Made by a program: the position numbers and the translations under genes. Source: Haemophilus haemolyticus (GTDB taxonomy: Bacteria > Pseudomonadota > Gammaproteobacteria > Enterobacterales > Pasteurellaceae). Taken from it: DNA of 64,000 nucleotides. The notes below the pieces were generated by a model. It did no database searches, had not been told where the DNA came from, and saw only the letters and a program-made list of their open reading frames with translations. The stretch covers positions 51,960 through 115,959 of the forward strand of contig NZ_QQKA01000007.1 of NCBI RefSeq assembly GCF_003493605.1, read 5' to 3'. Shown here in pieces: positions 11,501 to 23,236 of the stretch (position 1 is the stretch's first letter; each line of letters starts with the position of its first letter).

Positions 11501-11935
11501 TTAAGATAATATGCGCAATAAAACAGGCTGAAACTCTGTTTGCTGCCCTAATTTGCTGCTATAAGATTTTACAAAAATGAAAGAAAGTGCGGTTAATCCA
11601 AAGATTAAAATTGCACGCAAGATTTCATTGTGGCTGATGTAATCAGACAACATCGTCGCAATCAATAAGGTCAAAAGCGGTACAACATACATCAATAATG
11701 CCGATAACAACATTGATTTTTCTTCTAATCCAATTTCAACAATTTGACCTTCGCGTAATGGCATTAATGTGTCCACATTAAAAATATGCTCGCCACGTTT
11801 ACCGTTTAATTCAGAAAGACTTGATGTTCCACAACTGTTTTTAGCAGCGCATTGTCCACAGGCACTTTGGGATTGGCATTTCACTTTGGCAATGCCATTT
11901 TCATAGCTAATAACAACGGCACTTTCTCTTAGCAT
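11501..11935 (-). CDS. rseC: SoxR-reducing system/sigma-E regulator RseC-like protein
   Basis: 144 aa. The N-terminal Cys cluster C20, C26, C29 and C35 ([18 protein letters not shown]) is followed by two membrane spans (about 76-97 and 103-122), which is the RseC/MucC family layout. The protein sits in the inner membrane; in E. coli it modulates sigma-E and SoxR reduction. No rseA or rseB is adjacent here. It overlaps the rsmJ end by 7 bases, so it is translated after rsmJ. Confidence 0.88.
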   Translation of the reverse strand: MLRESAVVISYENGIAKVKCQSQSACGQCAAKNSCGTSSLSELNGKRGEHIFNVDTLMPLREGQIVEIGLEEKSMLLSALLMYVVPLLTLLIATMLSDYISHNEILRAILIFGLTALSFIFVKSYSSKLGQQTEFQPVLLRILS

Positions 11936-12702
11936 TGGGATTCTCCCATATAAATATCAAAGCGATGATTTTTCGTTTCACGGCTAAAGTGCGGTTGTTT
12001 TCCACAAAGAAATTCTGCATAGTCAGGACGCTTCACGACCACACGTTTTTTAGCTAATTGTAGTGCAGGTAAAAGCAATTCATCGGCATCTAAATCAGCT
12101 CCGACTAAATGCTGGAATACACGCATTTCTTTTTTTACTAACGCAGATTTTTGTTTATGCGGATACATTGGATCGAGATAAACCACATCGGCATAATCAG
12201 CATTAGGATCAAATTCATTAATATGGTGAACATTCAGCAAGCGCAAATTTTGTTGCAACATCTCGCCGATTTCCTCATCTTGATAAGCACGGTTTAAACC
12301 ATCTTGCAGAAGTAAAAAAACAACAGGATGGCGTTCTACTAAACGAACTTGGCAACCAATCGAGGCTAGCATAAAGGCATCACGTCCTAGACCAGCTGTG
12401 GCATCAATAACCGTTGGCAATTCCGAACCTTTAATCCCTACTGCTTTCGCTACGGCTTCTCCACGTCCACCACCGAATTTACGACGATGAGCCATAGTGC
12501 CACCTACAAAATCAACATAAACTGCTCCGAGTTTAGGTTCGTCTAGTTTACGAAGCTCTAAACGTTCATCGGTTTGAACAAGCGCAAGTGGGCTTTGTTC
12601 ATCATGAATAATGTTATGTTCAGCACAAAGTGCGGTCAATTCTGCTAATGTTTTTTCTGTCGATTCAGAAATCAGCTGAATACCTACTTGCGAATGAGCC
12701 AT
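11929..12702 (-). CDS. rsmJ: 16S rRNA m2G1516 methyltransferase RsmJ
   Basis: 257 aa. SAM-binding motif [19 protein letters not shown], acidic RLVERHP loop, and catalytic-region [16 protein letters not shown]; this matches RsmJ (formerly YhiQ). It modifies G1516 in the small-subunit rRNA. It overlaps trmA by 19 bases upstream and rseC downstream, giving a trmA-rsmJ-rseC unit. Confidence 0.95.
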   Translation of the reverse strand: MAHSQVGIQLISESTEKTLAELTALCAEHNIIHDEQSPLALVQTDERLELRKLDEPKLGAVYVDFVGGTMAHRRKFGGGRGEAVAKAVGIKGSELPTVIDATAGLGRDAFMLASIGCQVRLVERHPVVFLLLQDGLNRAYQDEEIGEMLQQNLRLLNVHHINEFDPNADYADVVYLDPMYPHKQKSALVKKEMRVFQHLVGADLDADELLLPALQLAKKRVVVKRPDYAEFLCGKQPHFSRETKNHRFDIYMGESQC

Positions 12703-13775
12703 ACGCCGCTTTCCATGTGGTCAGTGTAAGGGAATTGGTCAAATAACGCAGCTTTTTCAATACGGTGCGTTTTTGAAAGTTCAACAAGATTATCGCACAG
12801 CGTATGTGGATTACAGGAAATATACAAAATACGATCGTAATTTTGTACGAGTTTCACTGTATCAGGATCAAGCCCAGCGCGAGGAGGATCGACAAAAATG
12901 GTATTACATTCGTAAGATTTTAAATCAATTCCTTTCAAGCGGTTAAAGACTCGAACCCCATTCATAGCCTGAGTAAATTCTTCTGCCGACATACGGATAA
13001 TTTGTAAATTATCCACTTTATTTTCAGCGATATTAAACTGTGCGGCGGCTACGGAAGGTTTCGCGATTTCGGTTGCCAATACCTTACGGAAATTTTGTGC
13101 AAGTGCGATAGAAAAATTACCGTTTCCGCAGTAAAGTTCTAACAAATCACCTTCGCTATTTTGGGTACAATCAATTGCCCATTCAAGCATTTTGCAGTTT
13201 ACCGTTGCGTTTGGTTGGGTAAAACTATTCTCGACTTGGCGATAAACATAATTTCTGCCATTCACAGGTAAAACTTCATCCACATAATCTTGCTCAAAAC
13301 AGATTTTTTGTTTACTTGCACGCCCAATTATTTGCACATCAAAATCTTGCTTTTCGAGTAAATCTTTCAGATTTTTAGCCGCACTTTCCCATTCTTCAGT
13401 GAGTGTTTTATGATAAAGCAAGCTCACAATAATCTTATTACTCAAGGTGCTAAGGTAATCAATTTGGAATAATTTTTTGTGTAGCACTTCTTGTTGTTTT
13501 AACAAAGCTAATAAGGTTTGCATCATACGATTAATTAGCATGCTGGCGATTGGAAATTCATCCACGCGATAACGCTGCAACGTCGCTTGATCAAACATAA
13601 TATGGTAAAAATCATCTTGTTCGTGCCAAATACGAAACTCCGCACGCATACGATAATGGCTTGTTGGAGAGTCAAAAACTTGAATATCAGGCGCATTGAA
13701 AGGGCACAAAAGTGCGGTTAACTTTTCAAGTTTTTTTTGTAGCAGTTCGTTGTATTGAGAAATCAGTAATTGCAT
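12684..13775 (-). CDS. trmA: tRNA (uracil-5-)-methyltransferase TrmA
   Basis: 363 aa, full length. [15 protein letters not shown] binds [13 protein letters not shown] is motif IV, and YISCNPHTL contains the nucleophilic Cys; the C-terminal HMESGVWL is typical. It makes m5U54 in the T-loop of tRNAs. It is first in the trmA-rsmJ-rseC unit. Confidence 0.97.
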   Translation of the reverse strand: MQLLISQYNELLQKKLEKLTALLCPFNAPDIQVFDSPTSHYRMRAEFRIWHEQDDFYHIMFDQATLQRYRVDEFPIASMLINRMMQTLLALLKQQEVLHKKLFQIDYLSTLSNKIIVSLLYHKTLTEEWESAAKNLKDLLEKQDFDVQIIGRASKQKICFEQDYVDEVLPVNGRNYVYRQVENSFTQPNATVNCKMLEWAIDCTQNSEGDLLELYCGNGNFSIALAQNFRKVLATEIAKPSVAAAQFNIAENKVDNLQIIRMSAEEFTQAMNGVRVFNRLKGIDLKSYECNTIFVDPPRAGLDPDTVKLVQNYDRILYISCNPHTLCDNLVELSKTHRIEKAALFDQFPYTDHMESGVWLIRK

Positions 13776-13884
13776 AGAAATTAGTATTCATAGGGCGTAT
13801 GAAGACGAATCGTTCATACAAAGATAGGAGAATAAAGTTATCAGCTGTGAATTACGCGAGATTTCACAAGCTATTCAAAAACAA

Positions 13885-13910
13885 AAGGCAGACTTCCGCC
13901 TGCCTTGTTC
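13885..13910 (-). terminator. Rho-independent terminator of maoP
   Basis: Stem AAGGCAG (13885-13891) / CTGCCTT (13900-13906). On the minus strand it is followed by TTGTTTTTG. It lies just past the maoP stop. Confidence 0.8.
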
Positions 13911-13918
13911 AACATATC

Positions 13919-14254
13919 TTATTCGCCGGAATAATCTTCACCGCCAGAAGCAGCTTCACTCACATCACCAGATAAGGTGTAAACACGTTTTTTAGTGTTA
14001 ATACGAGTACGATATTTATTCCAAGTTTTTTCAAAGAAACTCTCTGCTGCGCGCTCACCACGGCAAAAAGCGACGAAATCTTTTTCTTCTTTAGTCGCTG
14101 GCTCACGTTCCCCTAAGTCTAATGCTTTGAACGCTTGGCCATATTGCTCAAGCACTTGTGATTCTTTGATTGTGTAATCACCGTGACGGGAAAAACCACG
14201 TGGGTAGTTTTTGTCGTCAAAGAAACGACGCGTTACGCTAAAACTTGCAGCCAT
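13919..14254 (-). CDS. maoP: MaoP (YifE, DUF413), macrodomain Ori organisation protein
   Basis: 111 aa. The block [19 protein letters not shown] and the later [12 protein letters not shown] and TLSGDVSE align by eye with E. coli YifE/MaoP along the whole length. In E. coli MaoP binds a site near oriC and constrains DNA mobility in the Ori macrodomain; it belongs to the protein set that co-occurs with Dam, which is also present here. It is monocistronic, with a terminator directly downstream. Confidence 0.9.
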   Translation of the reverse strand: MAASFSVTRRFFDDKNYPRGFSRHGDYTIKESQVLEQYGQAFKALDLGEREPATKEEKDFVAFCRGERAAESFFEKTWNKYRTRINTKKRVYTLSGDVSEAASGGEDYSGE

Positions 14255-14315
14255 AATATTCTCTCTTCTTTCATTAATATTTACAAAATAGGGCAGGCAT
14301 TAAACCAATTTTTCG

Positions 14316-14933
14316 TTATTTTTGCAATAAACCTTTTACGGTTTGCACATAATCTTTCACGAAATCATCGTAATTTAAACCTTCAGGGTTTACACGGAAT
14401 TTTCCATTGACATAAAAATCAGGTACGCCACGCACTTTAAATTGTTCTGCGGCATTTACTTGTTTATTGACTAAACCATTCACTGCAAAACTATTAATGC
14501 CACCATCAAATTGCTCGGCGGTTACACCATTCGATAAGAAAATAGCTCGAATATCATCCATTGATTTCAAGGCATCCTTTTGAGCCGCTTCAAATAATGG
14601 TGCCTTTACTTTGCTTTCAGCACCTAATGCCATTGCTAACGCCCAAGCACGAGTTAAGTTTTCAGATTGGCGACCTAAGAAATTCACATGATATTGTTTA
14701 AATTTCACGTCTTTTGGTAAAGCATCTGCGACTTGTTGTGGAATTTTGTATTCCATTTCAAAGGCATAACAATGCGGGCAATAGAATGAGAAAAACTCAA
14801 TCACCTCTTTTTGCTGTGAAGCCTGTTGACTCACTTGAACATATTGTTTGCCTTCTTGTAAATCTGCGGCAAAACTATTTACAGACATAAGCGTGCTGAC
14901 GCCTAAACCTAACGCAAGTAATACTTTTTTCAT
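14316..14933 (-). CDS. dsbA: Periplasmic thiol:disulfide oxidoreductase DsbA
   Basis: 205 aa. Sec signal peptide cleaved around residues 22-23 (NSFAAD). Thioredoxin-like active site C52-P-H-C55 in FSFYCPHCYAFEM; the cis-Pro loop is RGVPDFYVNG. It introduces disulfides into exported proteins, including competence and envelope factors. It begins 11 bases after yihD on the same strand, so they form a yihD-dsbA operon as in E. coli. Confidence 0.97.
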   Translation of the reverse strand: MKKVLLALGLGVSTLMSVNSFAADLQEGKQYVQVSQQASQQKEVIEFFSFYCPHCYAFEMEYKIPQQVADALPKDVKFKQYHVNFLGRQSENLTRAWALAMALGAESKVKAPLFEAAQKDALKSMDDIRAIFLSNGVTAEQFDGGINSFAVNGLVNKQVNAAEQFKVRGVPDFYVNGKFRVNPEGLNYDDFVKDYVQTVKGLLQK

Positions 14934-14944
14934 TTGCTTTCCTC

Positions 14945-15211
14945 TTATTTAATGATACCGCGAGCACGGAACAATGCGGTTTTAAAATCTTCTTCGTAAT
15001 CTTTTTTGAGACCAGGAATTGGCTCATGTTTATCGGTACCATCCATTTTTAACTGATAAATAATCACTTCATCAGTTAATTCATTTAATGGCTTTTGGAA
15101 ACCTGATTCATTGGCAATTTTTTGCAAAATTTCCATTAAGCTCAAATCCGGGTCTTTAGACCAATAAGGCTGTAAAAGTTCCAAAACTTCATTTAAACGC
15201 TTACATTTCAT
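14945..15211 (-). CDS. yihD: YihD family protein (DUF1040)
   Basis: 88 aa. [17 protein letters not shown] at the start and [21 protein letters not shown] at the end match E. coli YihD closely. It is a small soluble protein whose molecular role is not established. It is first gene of the unit with dsbA. Confidence 0.9.
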   Translation of the reverse strand: MKCKRLNEVLELLQPYWSKDPDLSLMEILQKIANESGFQKPLNELTDEVIIYQLKMDGTDKHEPIPGLKKDYEEDFKTALFRARGIIK

Positions 15212-15275
15212 TGCTATTTCCTTTTTAATCGTAAAAAATAGGCAAATGATACTTGAAATAACGATAGATTAAAAT

Positions 15276-15866
15276 ATGACAATTACAATAAGCGCGGTAA
15301 TTTTGGCTGGTGGCAAAGCACGTAGAATGGGCGGGCAAGATAAAGGATTACAGATTTTAGGTAAACAATCTTTAATTGAACATGTTATTCATCGCTTGCA
15401 ACCACAAGTTCATGATATTTCGATTAACGCTAACCGAAATCAAACAGAATATGCAAAATTTGGCTTTCCTGTTTTTTCCGATGAACTGCCCGATTTTCAA
15501 GGGCCATTAAGTGGCATGCTAACAGCCCTAGAAAAGACAAAAAGTGACTTCATCCTTTTTACTCCTTGTGATACACCTTTTTTCCCAACTAATCTTTTAG
15601 ATAAACTTAAAAGTGCGGTTGAAAATCACCGCACTTTAATTGCTTATGCTTGCGATGGGGAACGTGAACATCCCGTTTTTTGTTTGATGTCCGTTCAGCT
15701 AAAGGAAAAATTGCGACACTATTTAGCATCGGGTGAACGACGCCTTTTGCAGTTTATGCAAGAAAATGGCGGGATTTCAGTAAAATTTACGAAAGAAGAA
15801 GGCAACTTTGAAAATTTTAATACACTGGATGATTTAAAGAAAAACAGTAATCTAATTAATAACTAG
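15276..15866 (+). CDS. mobA: Molybdenum cofactor guanylyltransferase MobA
   Basis: 196 aa. LAGGKARRMGGQDKG at residues 10-24 is the nucleotide-binding signature; FQGPLSGM and FTPCDTPFFP are also typical. It transfers GMP to molybdopterin to give the guanine dinucleotide cofactor. It is divergent from yihD. An inverted USS pair lies inside the coding region (15611-15636), encoding part of KSAVENHRTL. Confidence 0.95.
   Translation: MTITISAVILAGGKARRMGGQDKGLQILGKQSLIEHVIHRLQPQVHDISINANRNQTEYAKFGFPVFSDELPDFQGPLSGMLTALEKTKSDFILFTPCDTPFFPTNLLDKLKSAVENHRTLIAYACDGEREHPVFCLMSVQLKEKLRHYLASGERRLLQFMQENGGISVKFTKEEGNFENFNTLDDLKKNSNLINN
15609..15638. repeat. Inverted USS pair inside mobA coding sequence
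   Basis: AAGTGCGGT 15611-15619 and ACCGCACTT 15628-15636 form a 10-bp hairpin with an 8-nt loop within the reading frame. Such pairs elsewhere in the window are intergenic terminators. Confidence 0.9.
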
Positions 15867-15887
15867 CAAAAGTGTGGTTTATTTTTA

Positions 15888-16748
15888 TTATTTACGGGCG
15901 CCAAATATCGCAATCAACTCTTTCACTTTTATGCGTTTTTCTGAATTCTGACTAATAGAACGTTGAACTTTTACCCGTTTAAATTTAGCACCATTGTAAA
16001 TTTCACGCGTAAATTTAGTATCGTGATTCGAGATCAATATCGAAATTTGTTTTTCTTTTTGTATAGATTTCGCTAAATCAGCCAAAGCACGTTGCTGCAT
16101 CAGACCAAACTCATTCCCCGCATAACCAGTAAAATTAGTATCCTGTTGTAGCGGAGCATACGGCGGATCACAATAAATCACTGAATCTTTATCGGCAAAT
16201 TCAAAGGTTTTTTGAAAATCACAACATAAAAACACCGCACTTTGCGCTTTATGAGCAAAATAACGTAATTCATCTTCTGGAAAATAATGAGTTTTATAAG
16301 CCCCAAAAGGCACATTAAATTCATTTTTGCTGTTATAACGGCATAATCCATTAAAACCAAAACGATTCAAATACAAAAAAATAATCGAACGTTCGAAAGG
16401 ATCCGTAGAAGCATTGAATTGACGACGTTTGGTATAGTAATAATCAGGTGTATTGGCATCATCAGCGAAGAAAATCGGCTTACAAGCTTCAATATAACCA
16501 TCTACATTTTCTTTAACAATATTGAATAGATTGATTAAATCAGGGTTGATATCTGCCAAAATATAGCGTTCAAAATTAGAATTAAGAAATACTGCTCCAG
16601 CGCCCACAAATGGCTCAATTAAGCAGTTTTTTTTGTTTGGAAAGGCTTTATTTATATCGTCCGTTAAACGAAATTTCCCCCCCGCCCATTTTAAAAATGG
16701 ACGGTGTTTTAACTTAGGTTTTAAAGATTGTTTTTTCGGACGTAACAT
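15888..16748 (-). CDS. dam: DNA adenine methylase Dam (GATC)
   Basis: 286 aa. FLKWAGGKFRL (motif X), EPFVGAGAVFLN (SAM motif I) and D194-P-P-Y197 (catalytic motif IV) identify an alpha-class N6-adenine methylase of the Dam type. It marks GATC for mismatch repair and replication control. The last gene of aroK-aroB-dam: its start is 1 base after the aroB stop. There is no damX between them. Confidence 0.96.
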   Translation of the reverse strand: MLRPKKQSLKPKLKHRPFLKWAGGKFRLTDDINKAFPNKKNCLIEPFVGAGAVFLNSNFERYILADINPDLINLFNIVKENVDGYIEACKPIFFADDANTPDYYYTKRRQFNASTDPFERSIIFLYLNRFGFNGLCRYNSKNEFNVPFGAYKTHYFPEDELRYFAHKAQSAVFLCCDFQKTFEFADKDSVIYCDPPYAPLQQDTNFTGYAGNEFGLMQQRALADLAKSIQKEKQISILISNHDTKFTREIYNGAKFKRVKVQRSISQNSEKRIKVKELIAIFGARK

Positions 16749-16749
16749 C

Positions 16750-17841
<1,092 letters not shown>

Positions 17842-17857
17842 TTATCCTTAGGTGTGT

Positions 17858-18400
17858 TTAAAGTGCACCATTCAATCCATTCATATTATCAATTAAATCA
17901 ACAATTTGATTTACCATTACTTTGGCATTTTGCTCATCGGTTGGCAAAGTGATGTCCGCAATTTCTTCATAAAGTGGGTTGCGAATTTTTGCTAAATCTT
18001 CCAATACTTGACGAGGATTCTCTGCATCTTGGAGCAATGGACGTTTTTTATCACGTTGAGTACGTTGGAATTGTTTTTCCACCGTTGTTTCTAAATAAAT
18101 CACGATACCGCGTGCAGATAAATAATTACGACTCTCTTTAGAAAGCACTGCGCCACCACCAGTTGAAAGTACAATGCCTTGCATTTGAGTAAGCTCGTTA
18201 ATAATACGTTCTTCACGCTTACGGAAGCCTTCTTCACCTTCCAAATCAAAAATCCAGCTAATATCCGCGCCTGTACGTTCTTCAATCACTGAATCGGAAT
18301 CAATAAAATCCATATTAAGCTGTTGTGCTAATTGACGACCGATAGTGCTTTTACCTGCACCCATTGGTCCCACTAAAAAAATATTACGTTTTTCCGCCAT
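17858..18400 (-). CDS. aroK: Shikimate kinase AroK
   Basis: 180 aa. P-loop GPMGAGKST with Lys17, shikimate-binding [11 protein letters not shown] and GGGAVL, and lid RPLL. It phosphorylates shikimate. Heads the aroK-aroB-dam operon; the ~240 bases upstream to the nadN terminator hold its promoter but no gene. Confidence 0.97.
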   Translation of the reverse strand: MAEKRNIFLVGPMGAGKSTIGRQLAQQLNMDFIDSDSVIEERTGADISWIFDLEGEEGFRKREERIINELTQMQGIVLSTGGGAVLSKESRNYLSARGIVIYLETTVEKQFQRTQRDKKRPLLQDAENPRQVLEDLAKIRNPLYEEIADITLPTDEQNAKVMVNQIVDLIDNMNGLNGAL

Positions 18401-18640
18401 TGTTCTTTTCTAATTAAATTAAAGGTGAAATAAAAATTTGATCTTTCTAACAAAAATACACTGTCTAAAACAAATTTGACTACTTGAAAGATCTCCCCAA
18501 AAATGGCCTAGATTATCGCAATAAACCACCCTATTTTTCAACCTTTCTAGGGAATTTATTTTCCACAAGAAACTATTCAAGTGTGGAATAATCAAGATTC
18601 TCAATCATCTATAACATCTTAAAGCAGCAAACTCATAACA

Positions 18641-18670
18641 AAAATAGCGCGTTAAGTACGCGCTATTTTT
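18641..18670 (-). terminator. Rho-independent terminator of nadN
   Basis: An 11-bp perfect stem (AAAATAGCGCG 18641-18651 / CGCGCTATTTT 18659-18669) with a 7-nt loop; the minus strand runs into TTTTTG. Confidence 0.9.
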
Positions 18671-18686
18671 AGTCTAGTTTTCAATT

Positions 18687-20498
18687 TTATTTTTTAGGTA
18701 ACGCATCAGTTGAAGCATTAAATTTCACATTTGATGAAGTGTAAGCCTCAAAGTGCGGGTGTTTTTTCATAAATTTAATGAAGCTTTCCGCATCAGGCAA
18801 GTATGTATCAACGCCTTCATATTTTGGATCGTTAAATAATTTACCAAAAGTTTTGTAACCGTCTTTACCGCCTGCAACATAAGCATTTGTTCCGACAAGA
18901 TAACGTTTATTATCATCAATTGGTTCCCATTGTTGGGTTTGTTTATTCAATACTTCCACGCTCACTAAGCGTTTACCTTCCGCATTTGGTGTTTCATTCG
19001 CTTCGTAACGAATGCCTGCACCATAAGGGAACGCCCCTGTAGAACCATCAACTAAAGCAAATTGCATCGCATCTTCAAGCACTTGTTTCACTAACGAACC
19101 TTCCATTTTATAGGTATATAACGTATTCCCGAAAGGTAAGAAAGTATAAGCATCGTTAAAGGTTACATTACCTGGTAAAATATCTGCGCGTACACCGCCA
19201 GCATTTTGAATAGTTAAATCCACTGTTTTGAGTTCGTTATACATTGTTTCTGCAATAAAACGCGTTGCAATAGAACCTTCTGGATTAGATCCTGCTTTAT
19301 TTGGGATACGGTTTGCTGAACCACCCGGCATTACAGAACCAGTGATAACGCCCACAATTTCTTGTGCTAAGCGATCTTTTTCACTTTTATATTTAGCAAT
19401 AAGCTTATCGGTTTTTGCATCGTGATCATCAAGTGAAATACTCTTCATTGATTTTAAAGTATCAAGCGCTTTTTTACGTTCATCGCCTGTTAATTCAGCC
19501 CATTTACCCTCCGCATTTTTCACTTGAAGTTTATGAGAACTCATTAACACGTGAGGAATTTTACGAGTAATAGACGCAATACCTTCAGGACTGAATTTAA
19601 CACCTAAATCCCCCACAACAGCAGAATAAGCCCAACCTTCCATTACAAATACTGGTTCGCCATTCGGATTTTTAAATTCAAGTGGATATTCATAGATTAC
19701 TGGCAATTTTAAACCACGTAATTCATCGTTTCCGTATAAATAATGTGAATCGCCAGTAACGACCACATCAATATCATTTACTTTTTGAGCGATTTCGATA
19801 TTTTTTTCACTACCTGCATGTGAAAGTAAAATGATTTTATTAATACCTTGTTGTTTTAGCGCATTTGCCATAATTTGTGCGGTAGCAATTTCATCATAGA
19901 ACTTCACATCTTTACCTGGTGAAGATGAATTAACCGTTTTATTCACGGTATCTAAACCGATAATAGCAATTTTTTCTCCATCCACAGTAAAAATATCGTA
20001 AGGTTTCCATTTGTTATACAAAATTGAACTTTTATCAGGAATCACATTAGCTGAAAGCACTGGGATTTTTAACGGCTCGAGTAATTTTAATAAACCTTCA
20101 TTACCCGCATCAAATTCATGATTACCCAAAGTAAAATAATGGAAATTACCAGCATTCATGACAGCCGCATCAGCGGAACCACCAAAAAGGGTGAAATACA
20201 GCGTACCGGTAATAGCATCGCCTGCATGCAGTACTAATGGATTTTTGTATTTTTTACGCAATTCGTTAAGTTTTGCATTGACAGCAGAAAAACCACCAAT
20301 ATCCACTTTGGTTTGCTGACCATTTAAATTAATCCGTGTTTCGTGCGGTTCTAAATAAGAATGATGATCATTGATGTGCAAAATACTTAATTCCACAGCT
20401 TTATGAGCTTGTGGTGCCTCTTTGGCAAGAGCTGTACTAGTGAAAAGCATCGCGAATGCACTGAGTGCAAAGGTGGCTGATTTTTTGGATAAAAGCAT
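18687..20498 (-). CDS. nadN: NAD 5'-nucleotidase NadN
   Basis: 603 aa. Sec signal peptide to about residue 25 (TALAKE). Calcineurin-like metal site: ILHINDHHSYLEP, GDAITGTLYF, GNHEFD, LSHAGSEKN and TGDSHYL; the C-terminal 5'-nucleotidase domain has NAGGVRAD and FLPFGNTL. In H. influenzae this periplasmic enzyme splits NAD to NMN and on to nicotinamide riboside, the form imported to satisfy the V-factor requirement. AGGAG precedes the ATG. It follows the 257-aa exported protein by 22 bases and probably shares its transcript. Confidence 0.94.
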   Translation of the reverse strand: MLLSKKSATFALSAFAMLFTSTALAKEAPQAHKAVELSILHINDHHSYLEPHETRINLNGQQTKVDIGGFSAVNAKLNELRKKYKNPLVLHAGDAITGTLYFTLFGGSADAAVMNAGNFHYFTLGNHEFDAGNEGLLKLLEPLKIPVLSANVIPDKSSILYNKWKPYDIFTVDGEKIAIIGLDTVNKTVNSSSPGKDVKFYDEIATAQIMANALKQQGINKIILLSHAGSEKNIEIAQKVNDIDVVVTGDSHYLYGNDELRGLKLPVIYEYPLEFKNPNGEPVFVMEGWAYSAVVGDLGVKFSPEGIASITRKIPHVLMSSHKLQVKNAEGKWAELTGDERKKALDTLKSMKSISLDDHDAKTDKLIAKYKSEKDRLAQEIVGVITGSVMPGGSANRIPNKAGSNPEGSIATRFIAETMYNELKTVDLTIQNAGGVRADILPGNVTFNDAYTFLPFGNTLYTYKMEGSLVKQVLEDAMQFALVDGSTGAFPYGAGIRYEANETPNAEGKRLVSVEVLNKQTQQWEPIDDNKRYLVGTNAYVAGGKDGYKTFGKLFNDPKYEGVDTYLPDAESFIKFMKKHPHFEAYTSSNVKFNASTDALPKK

Positions 20499-20520
20499 AA
20501 AAACTCCTGTTGGTAAGGGA

Positions 20521-21294
20521 TTAATTTAAACCTTCTAGCATTGCTTGAAAGGTTTTGTAACGAATTGCATCATTATTGTGCTGTAAATTTTCTCGTGGTT
20601 GATCTAAATACGAAAAATCATCGACTTCCACACCTTTAAATTGGCGATTGAACATCATATTTGCTAAAGCAAGGCGAGGCTTAATTTCTGAAGAAGGAGT
20701 AATCAAACTAATACGATTTTCAGTAATCGGAAAAATAGTCTGATTCGGAAAATCTTGACGTATTTGTTCAATAATTTTTTGAAATATACCTTTCGCATCC
20801 AAAGACAATAATATGATTTGATCTGCTTTTGCTCCCCGTTCTCTTAAAGCCTGAACAAATTGCTCCGAATTATCTGTTTGACGAATATAAATTTTTGCCT
20901 GCTCATTCGCTAAAAAAGACACCAGTAAGTTTTTCTTCATTTCCTGAATTAAATTAGCATCGCCAGTATTTATCGGCTCAAAATATAAATAATCAAGAAA
21001 TTTAGGGGTGAGATTTTTATCTGTTTTAAAAATACGAGTGAGGATTTTTTCGCTTATTTGGATCTGATTATCTAGGAATTGAGGCGGTAAAGAAAAAAGA
21101 GCGGTCAGTTTTTTTTGTAAATTTGTAATTTGTTGTTTGTCTTGTTTAGCCAAAGCCATTGAAAATTGTTGCTTCAAAGCCTCAGCTGATTCAGTAGATA
21201 TTGATTGATGAGAAGATGGACTAGCTATTACACCTTGTTGAACACCAATAAGTGATGCTAATCCAATTAACACAGAATGAAAACCAATTTTCAT
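20521..21294 (-). CDS. Exported protein of unknown function upstream of nadN
   Basis: 257 aa from ATG 21294, chosen because TGAGG lies 8 bases upstream; another ATG 12 bases earlier has no better site. The N-terminus is a signal peptide ([17 protein letters not shown], cleavage near VIASP). The mature part is mostly helical, with Gln- and Lys-rich segments and [19 protein letters not shown] in the middle, and no cysteine or metal motif. I do not recognise the family. It is co-oriented with nadN, suggesting a periplasmic partner or simply a shared promoter. Confidence 0.75.
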   Translation of the reverse strand: MKIGFHSVLIGLASLIGVQQGVIASPSSHQSISTESAEALKQQFSMALAKQDKQQITNLQKKLTALFSLPPQFLDNQIQISEKILTRIFKTDKNLTPKFLDYLYFEPINTGDANLIQEMKKNLLVSFLANEQAKIYIRQTDNSEQFVQALRERGAKADQIILLSLDAKGIFQKIIEQIRQDFPNQTIFPITENRISLITPSSEIKPRLALANMMFNRQFKGVEVDDFSYLDQPRENLQHNNDAIRYKTFQAMLEGLN

Positions 21295-21604
21295 AATAAA
21301 CCTCATTTAACTGATATTTTATCAAGCTAAAATACCGCTTAACGCGTAAACTAGACCTAAAACTATTAGAGAGTTTCTTAGATTATACGTAAAACAAAAT
21401 AGCTTGTGAATGATAATGTTTACCTTTTCAAGAGAATATAACGTACTTATTAGAATGCTCATCCAAAACTTGCAATTTTGCTCAAAAAGTATAAAATTTG
21501 CAGGCTTTTTATCTATATATACAGAGAAAAAAGTAAGCTATATTCTTAAATCACTTTCGAGTTTGAGGATATTCTTTTAGTAATTAAACATTTAGAGGAA
21601 GGTT
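21295..21604. other. Divergent intergenic region between the nadN operon and rpsP
   Basis: About 310 bases without a gene. A -10-like TATAAA (21490-21495) lies before rpsP with a poorly spaced TTGCAA, and AGAGGAAGG is the rpsP ribosome site. No convincing hairpin, repeat or small ORF was seen. Confidence 0.6.
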
Positions 21605-21850
21605 ATGGTAACCATTCGTTTATCTCGTGGCGGAGCTAAAAAACGCCCATTTTATCAAATCGTAGTAGCTGACAGTCGTTCACCACGTGACGGTCGTTTC
21701 ATTGAGCGTGTAGGTTTCTTCAACCCAATCGCACAAGGTAACGCAGAGCGTCTTCGTATTGATCTTGAGCGTGTAAACCACTGGGTTGCTCAAGGTGCTT
21801 CACTTTCAGACCGTGTTGCGACTTTGGTAAAAGAAGCTCAAAAAGCATAA
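21605..21850 (+). CDS. rpsP: 30S ribosomal protein S16
   Basis: 81 aa. [20 protein letters not shown] and [13 protein letters not shown] are S16 signatures. It is first of the rpsP-rimM-trmD-rplS operon. Confidence 0.98.
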   Translation: MVTIRLSRGGAKKRPFYQIVVADSRSPRDGRFIERVGFFNPIAQGNAERLRIDLERVNHWVAQGASLSDRVATLVKEAQKA

Positions 21851-21894
21851 TTTCGCTTTTTGATTTAGTTCTTAAACTAAGATAGGTGAAAAAT

Positions 21895-22422
21895 ATGGAA
21901 CAACAACGTATTGAAGTTGTGGGCAAATTAGGCTCAACCTACGGTATCCGTGGGTGGTTACGTATTTATTCATCAACAGAACAAGCTGAAAGCATTTTTG
22001 ATTATCAACCTTGGTTTTTAAAAATCAAAGGTGAATGGCAGCCAACAGAATTAGAAAACTGGCGTCATCATAATCACGAAATCATCGTTAAATTAAAAGG
22101 CGTTGACGACCGTGAAGCCGCACAAATTTTAGCAAATGTTGAAATTGGTGTGGATTTATCTGTTTTCCCAGAGCTGGAAGAAGGCGATTATTACTGGCAC
22201 GATTTAATTGGTTGCTCAGTCGTAAACCTAGAAGGTTATACAATGGGAACTGTGACAGAGATGATGGAAACTGGTTCTAATGATGTATTAGTGGTGAAAG
22301 CCAATACGAAAGATGCTTTTGGAAAACAAGAGCGGTTAATTCCGTTTTTGTATGAACAAGTAGTTAAAAGAGTCGATCTCACCACGAAAACTATTGAAGT
22401 GGATTGGGACGCTGGTTTCTAA
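21895..22422 (+). CDS. rimM: 16S rRNA processing/maturation factor RimM
   Basis: 175 aa from ATG 21895 (TAGGTGA upstream); an in-frame GTG at 21886 would add 3 residues. [19 protein letters not shown] is the RimM N-terminal motif; the PRC-barrel half contains YYWHDLIGC and GSNDVLVVK. It binds S19 during 30S head assembly. Confidence 0.96.
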   Translation: MEQQRIEVVGKLGSTYGIRGWLRIYSSTEQAESIFDYQPWFLKIKGEWQPTELENWRHHNHEIIVKLKGVDDREAAQILANVEIGVDLSVFPELEEGDYYWHDLIGCSVVNLEGYTMGTVTEMMETGSNDVLVVKANTKDAFGKQERLIPFLYEQVVKRVDLTTKTIEVDWDAGF

Positions 22423-22459
22423 TCTCAAGTATGCACAAACGTAATGTAGTAGGCTTTTT

Positions 22460-23200
22460 ATGTGGATAGGGGTGATTTCATTGTTCCCCGAAATGTTTAA
22501 AGCGATTACGGAATTTGGGGTTACAGGTAGAGCCGTAAAACATAATCTTCTGCAAGTAGAATGTTGGAATCCAAGAGATTTTACATTCGACAAGCATAAA
22601 ACCGTGGATGACCGCCCTTATGGTGGTGGCCCGGGAATGCTGATGATGGTGCAACCTTTAAGGGATGCGATCCATGCTGCGAAAGCAGAGGCAGGAGAAG
22701 GCGCAAAGGTGATTTACCTTTCGCCACAAGGACGTAAACTCGATCAAGGCGGCGTAACAGAGCTTGCTCAAAATCATAAATTGATTTTGGTATGTGGACG
22801 TTACGAAGGTATTGATGAGCGATTGATTCAAACTGAAATTGATGAAGAATGGTCAATCGGCGATTACGTTCTGACCGGTGGGGAATTACCGGCAATGACA
22901 TTAATTGATGCTGTTGCCCGTTTTATTCCCGGTGTATTAGGCAAGCAAGCCTCCGCAGAAGAAGATTCTTTTGCAGATGGTTTATTAGATTGCCCGCATT
23001 ACACCAGACCGGAAGTGTTAGAGGGATTAACTGTGCCCCCCGTGCTGATGTCGGGACATCACGAAGAAATTCGGAAATGGCGATTAAAACAATCGCTACA
23101 AAGAACGTGGCTCCGACGCCCTGAGCTCTTAGAAGGCCTAGCTCTGACTGACGAACAACGTAAACTGTTAAAAGAGGCACAAGCCGAGCATAACAGTTAG
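22460..23200 (+). CDS. trmD: tRNA (guanine-N1)-methyltransferase TrmD
   Basis: 246 aa. SPOUT-fold knot motifs: [15 protein letters not shown] and [15 protein letters not shown], plus N-terminal ISLFPEMF. It methylates G37 next to the anticodon and prevents frameshifting. It is third in the ribosomal operon. Confidence 0.97.
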   Translation: MWIGVISLFPEMFKAITEFGVTGRAVKHNLLQVECWNPRDFTFDKHKTVDDRPYGGGPGMLMMVQPLRDAIHAAKAEAGEGAKVIYLSPQGRKLDQGGVTELAQNHKLILVCGRYEGIDERLIQTEIDEEWSIGDYVLTGGELPAMTLIDAVARFIPGVLGKQASAEEDSFADGLLDCPHYTRPEVLEGLTVPPVLMSGHHEEIRKWRLKQSLQRTWLRRPELLEGLALTDEQRKLLKEAQAEHNS

Positions 23201-23236
23201 TTTCAGTTACATCTAGGATCAATAAAGGATCAAACA

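Noticed and set aside
18440..18588. Inverted repeats GATCTTTC/GAAAGATC and TTCCACA/TGTGGAA between aroK and nadN
   Set aside because: Wide spacing and no link to a promoter; may be chance in AT-rich DNA.
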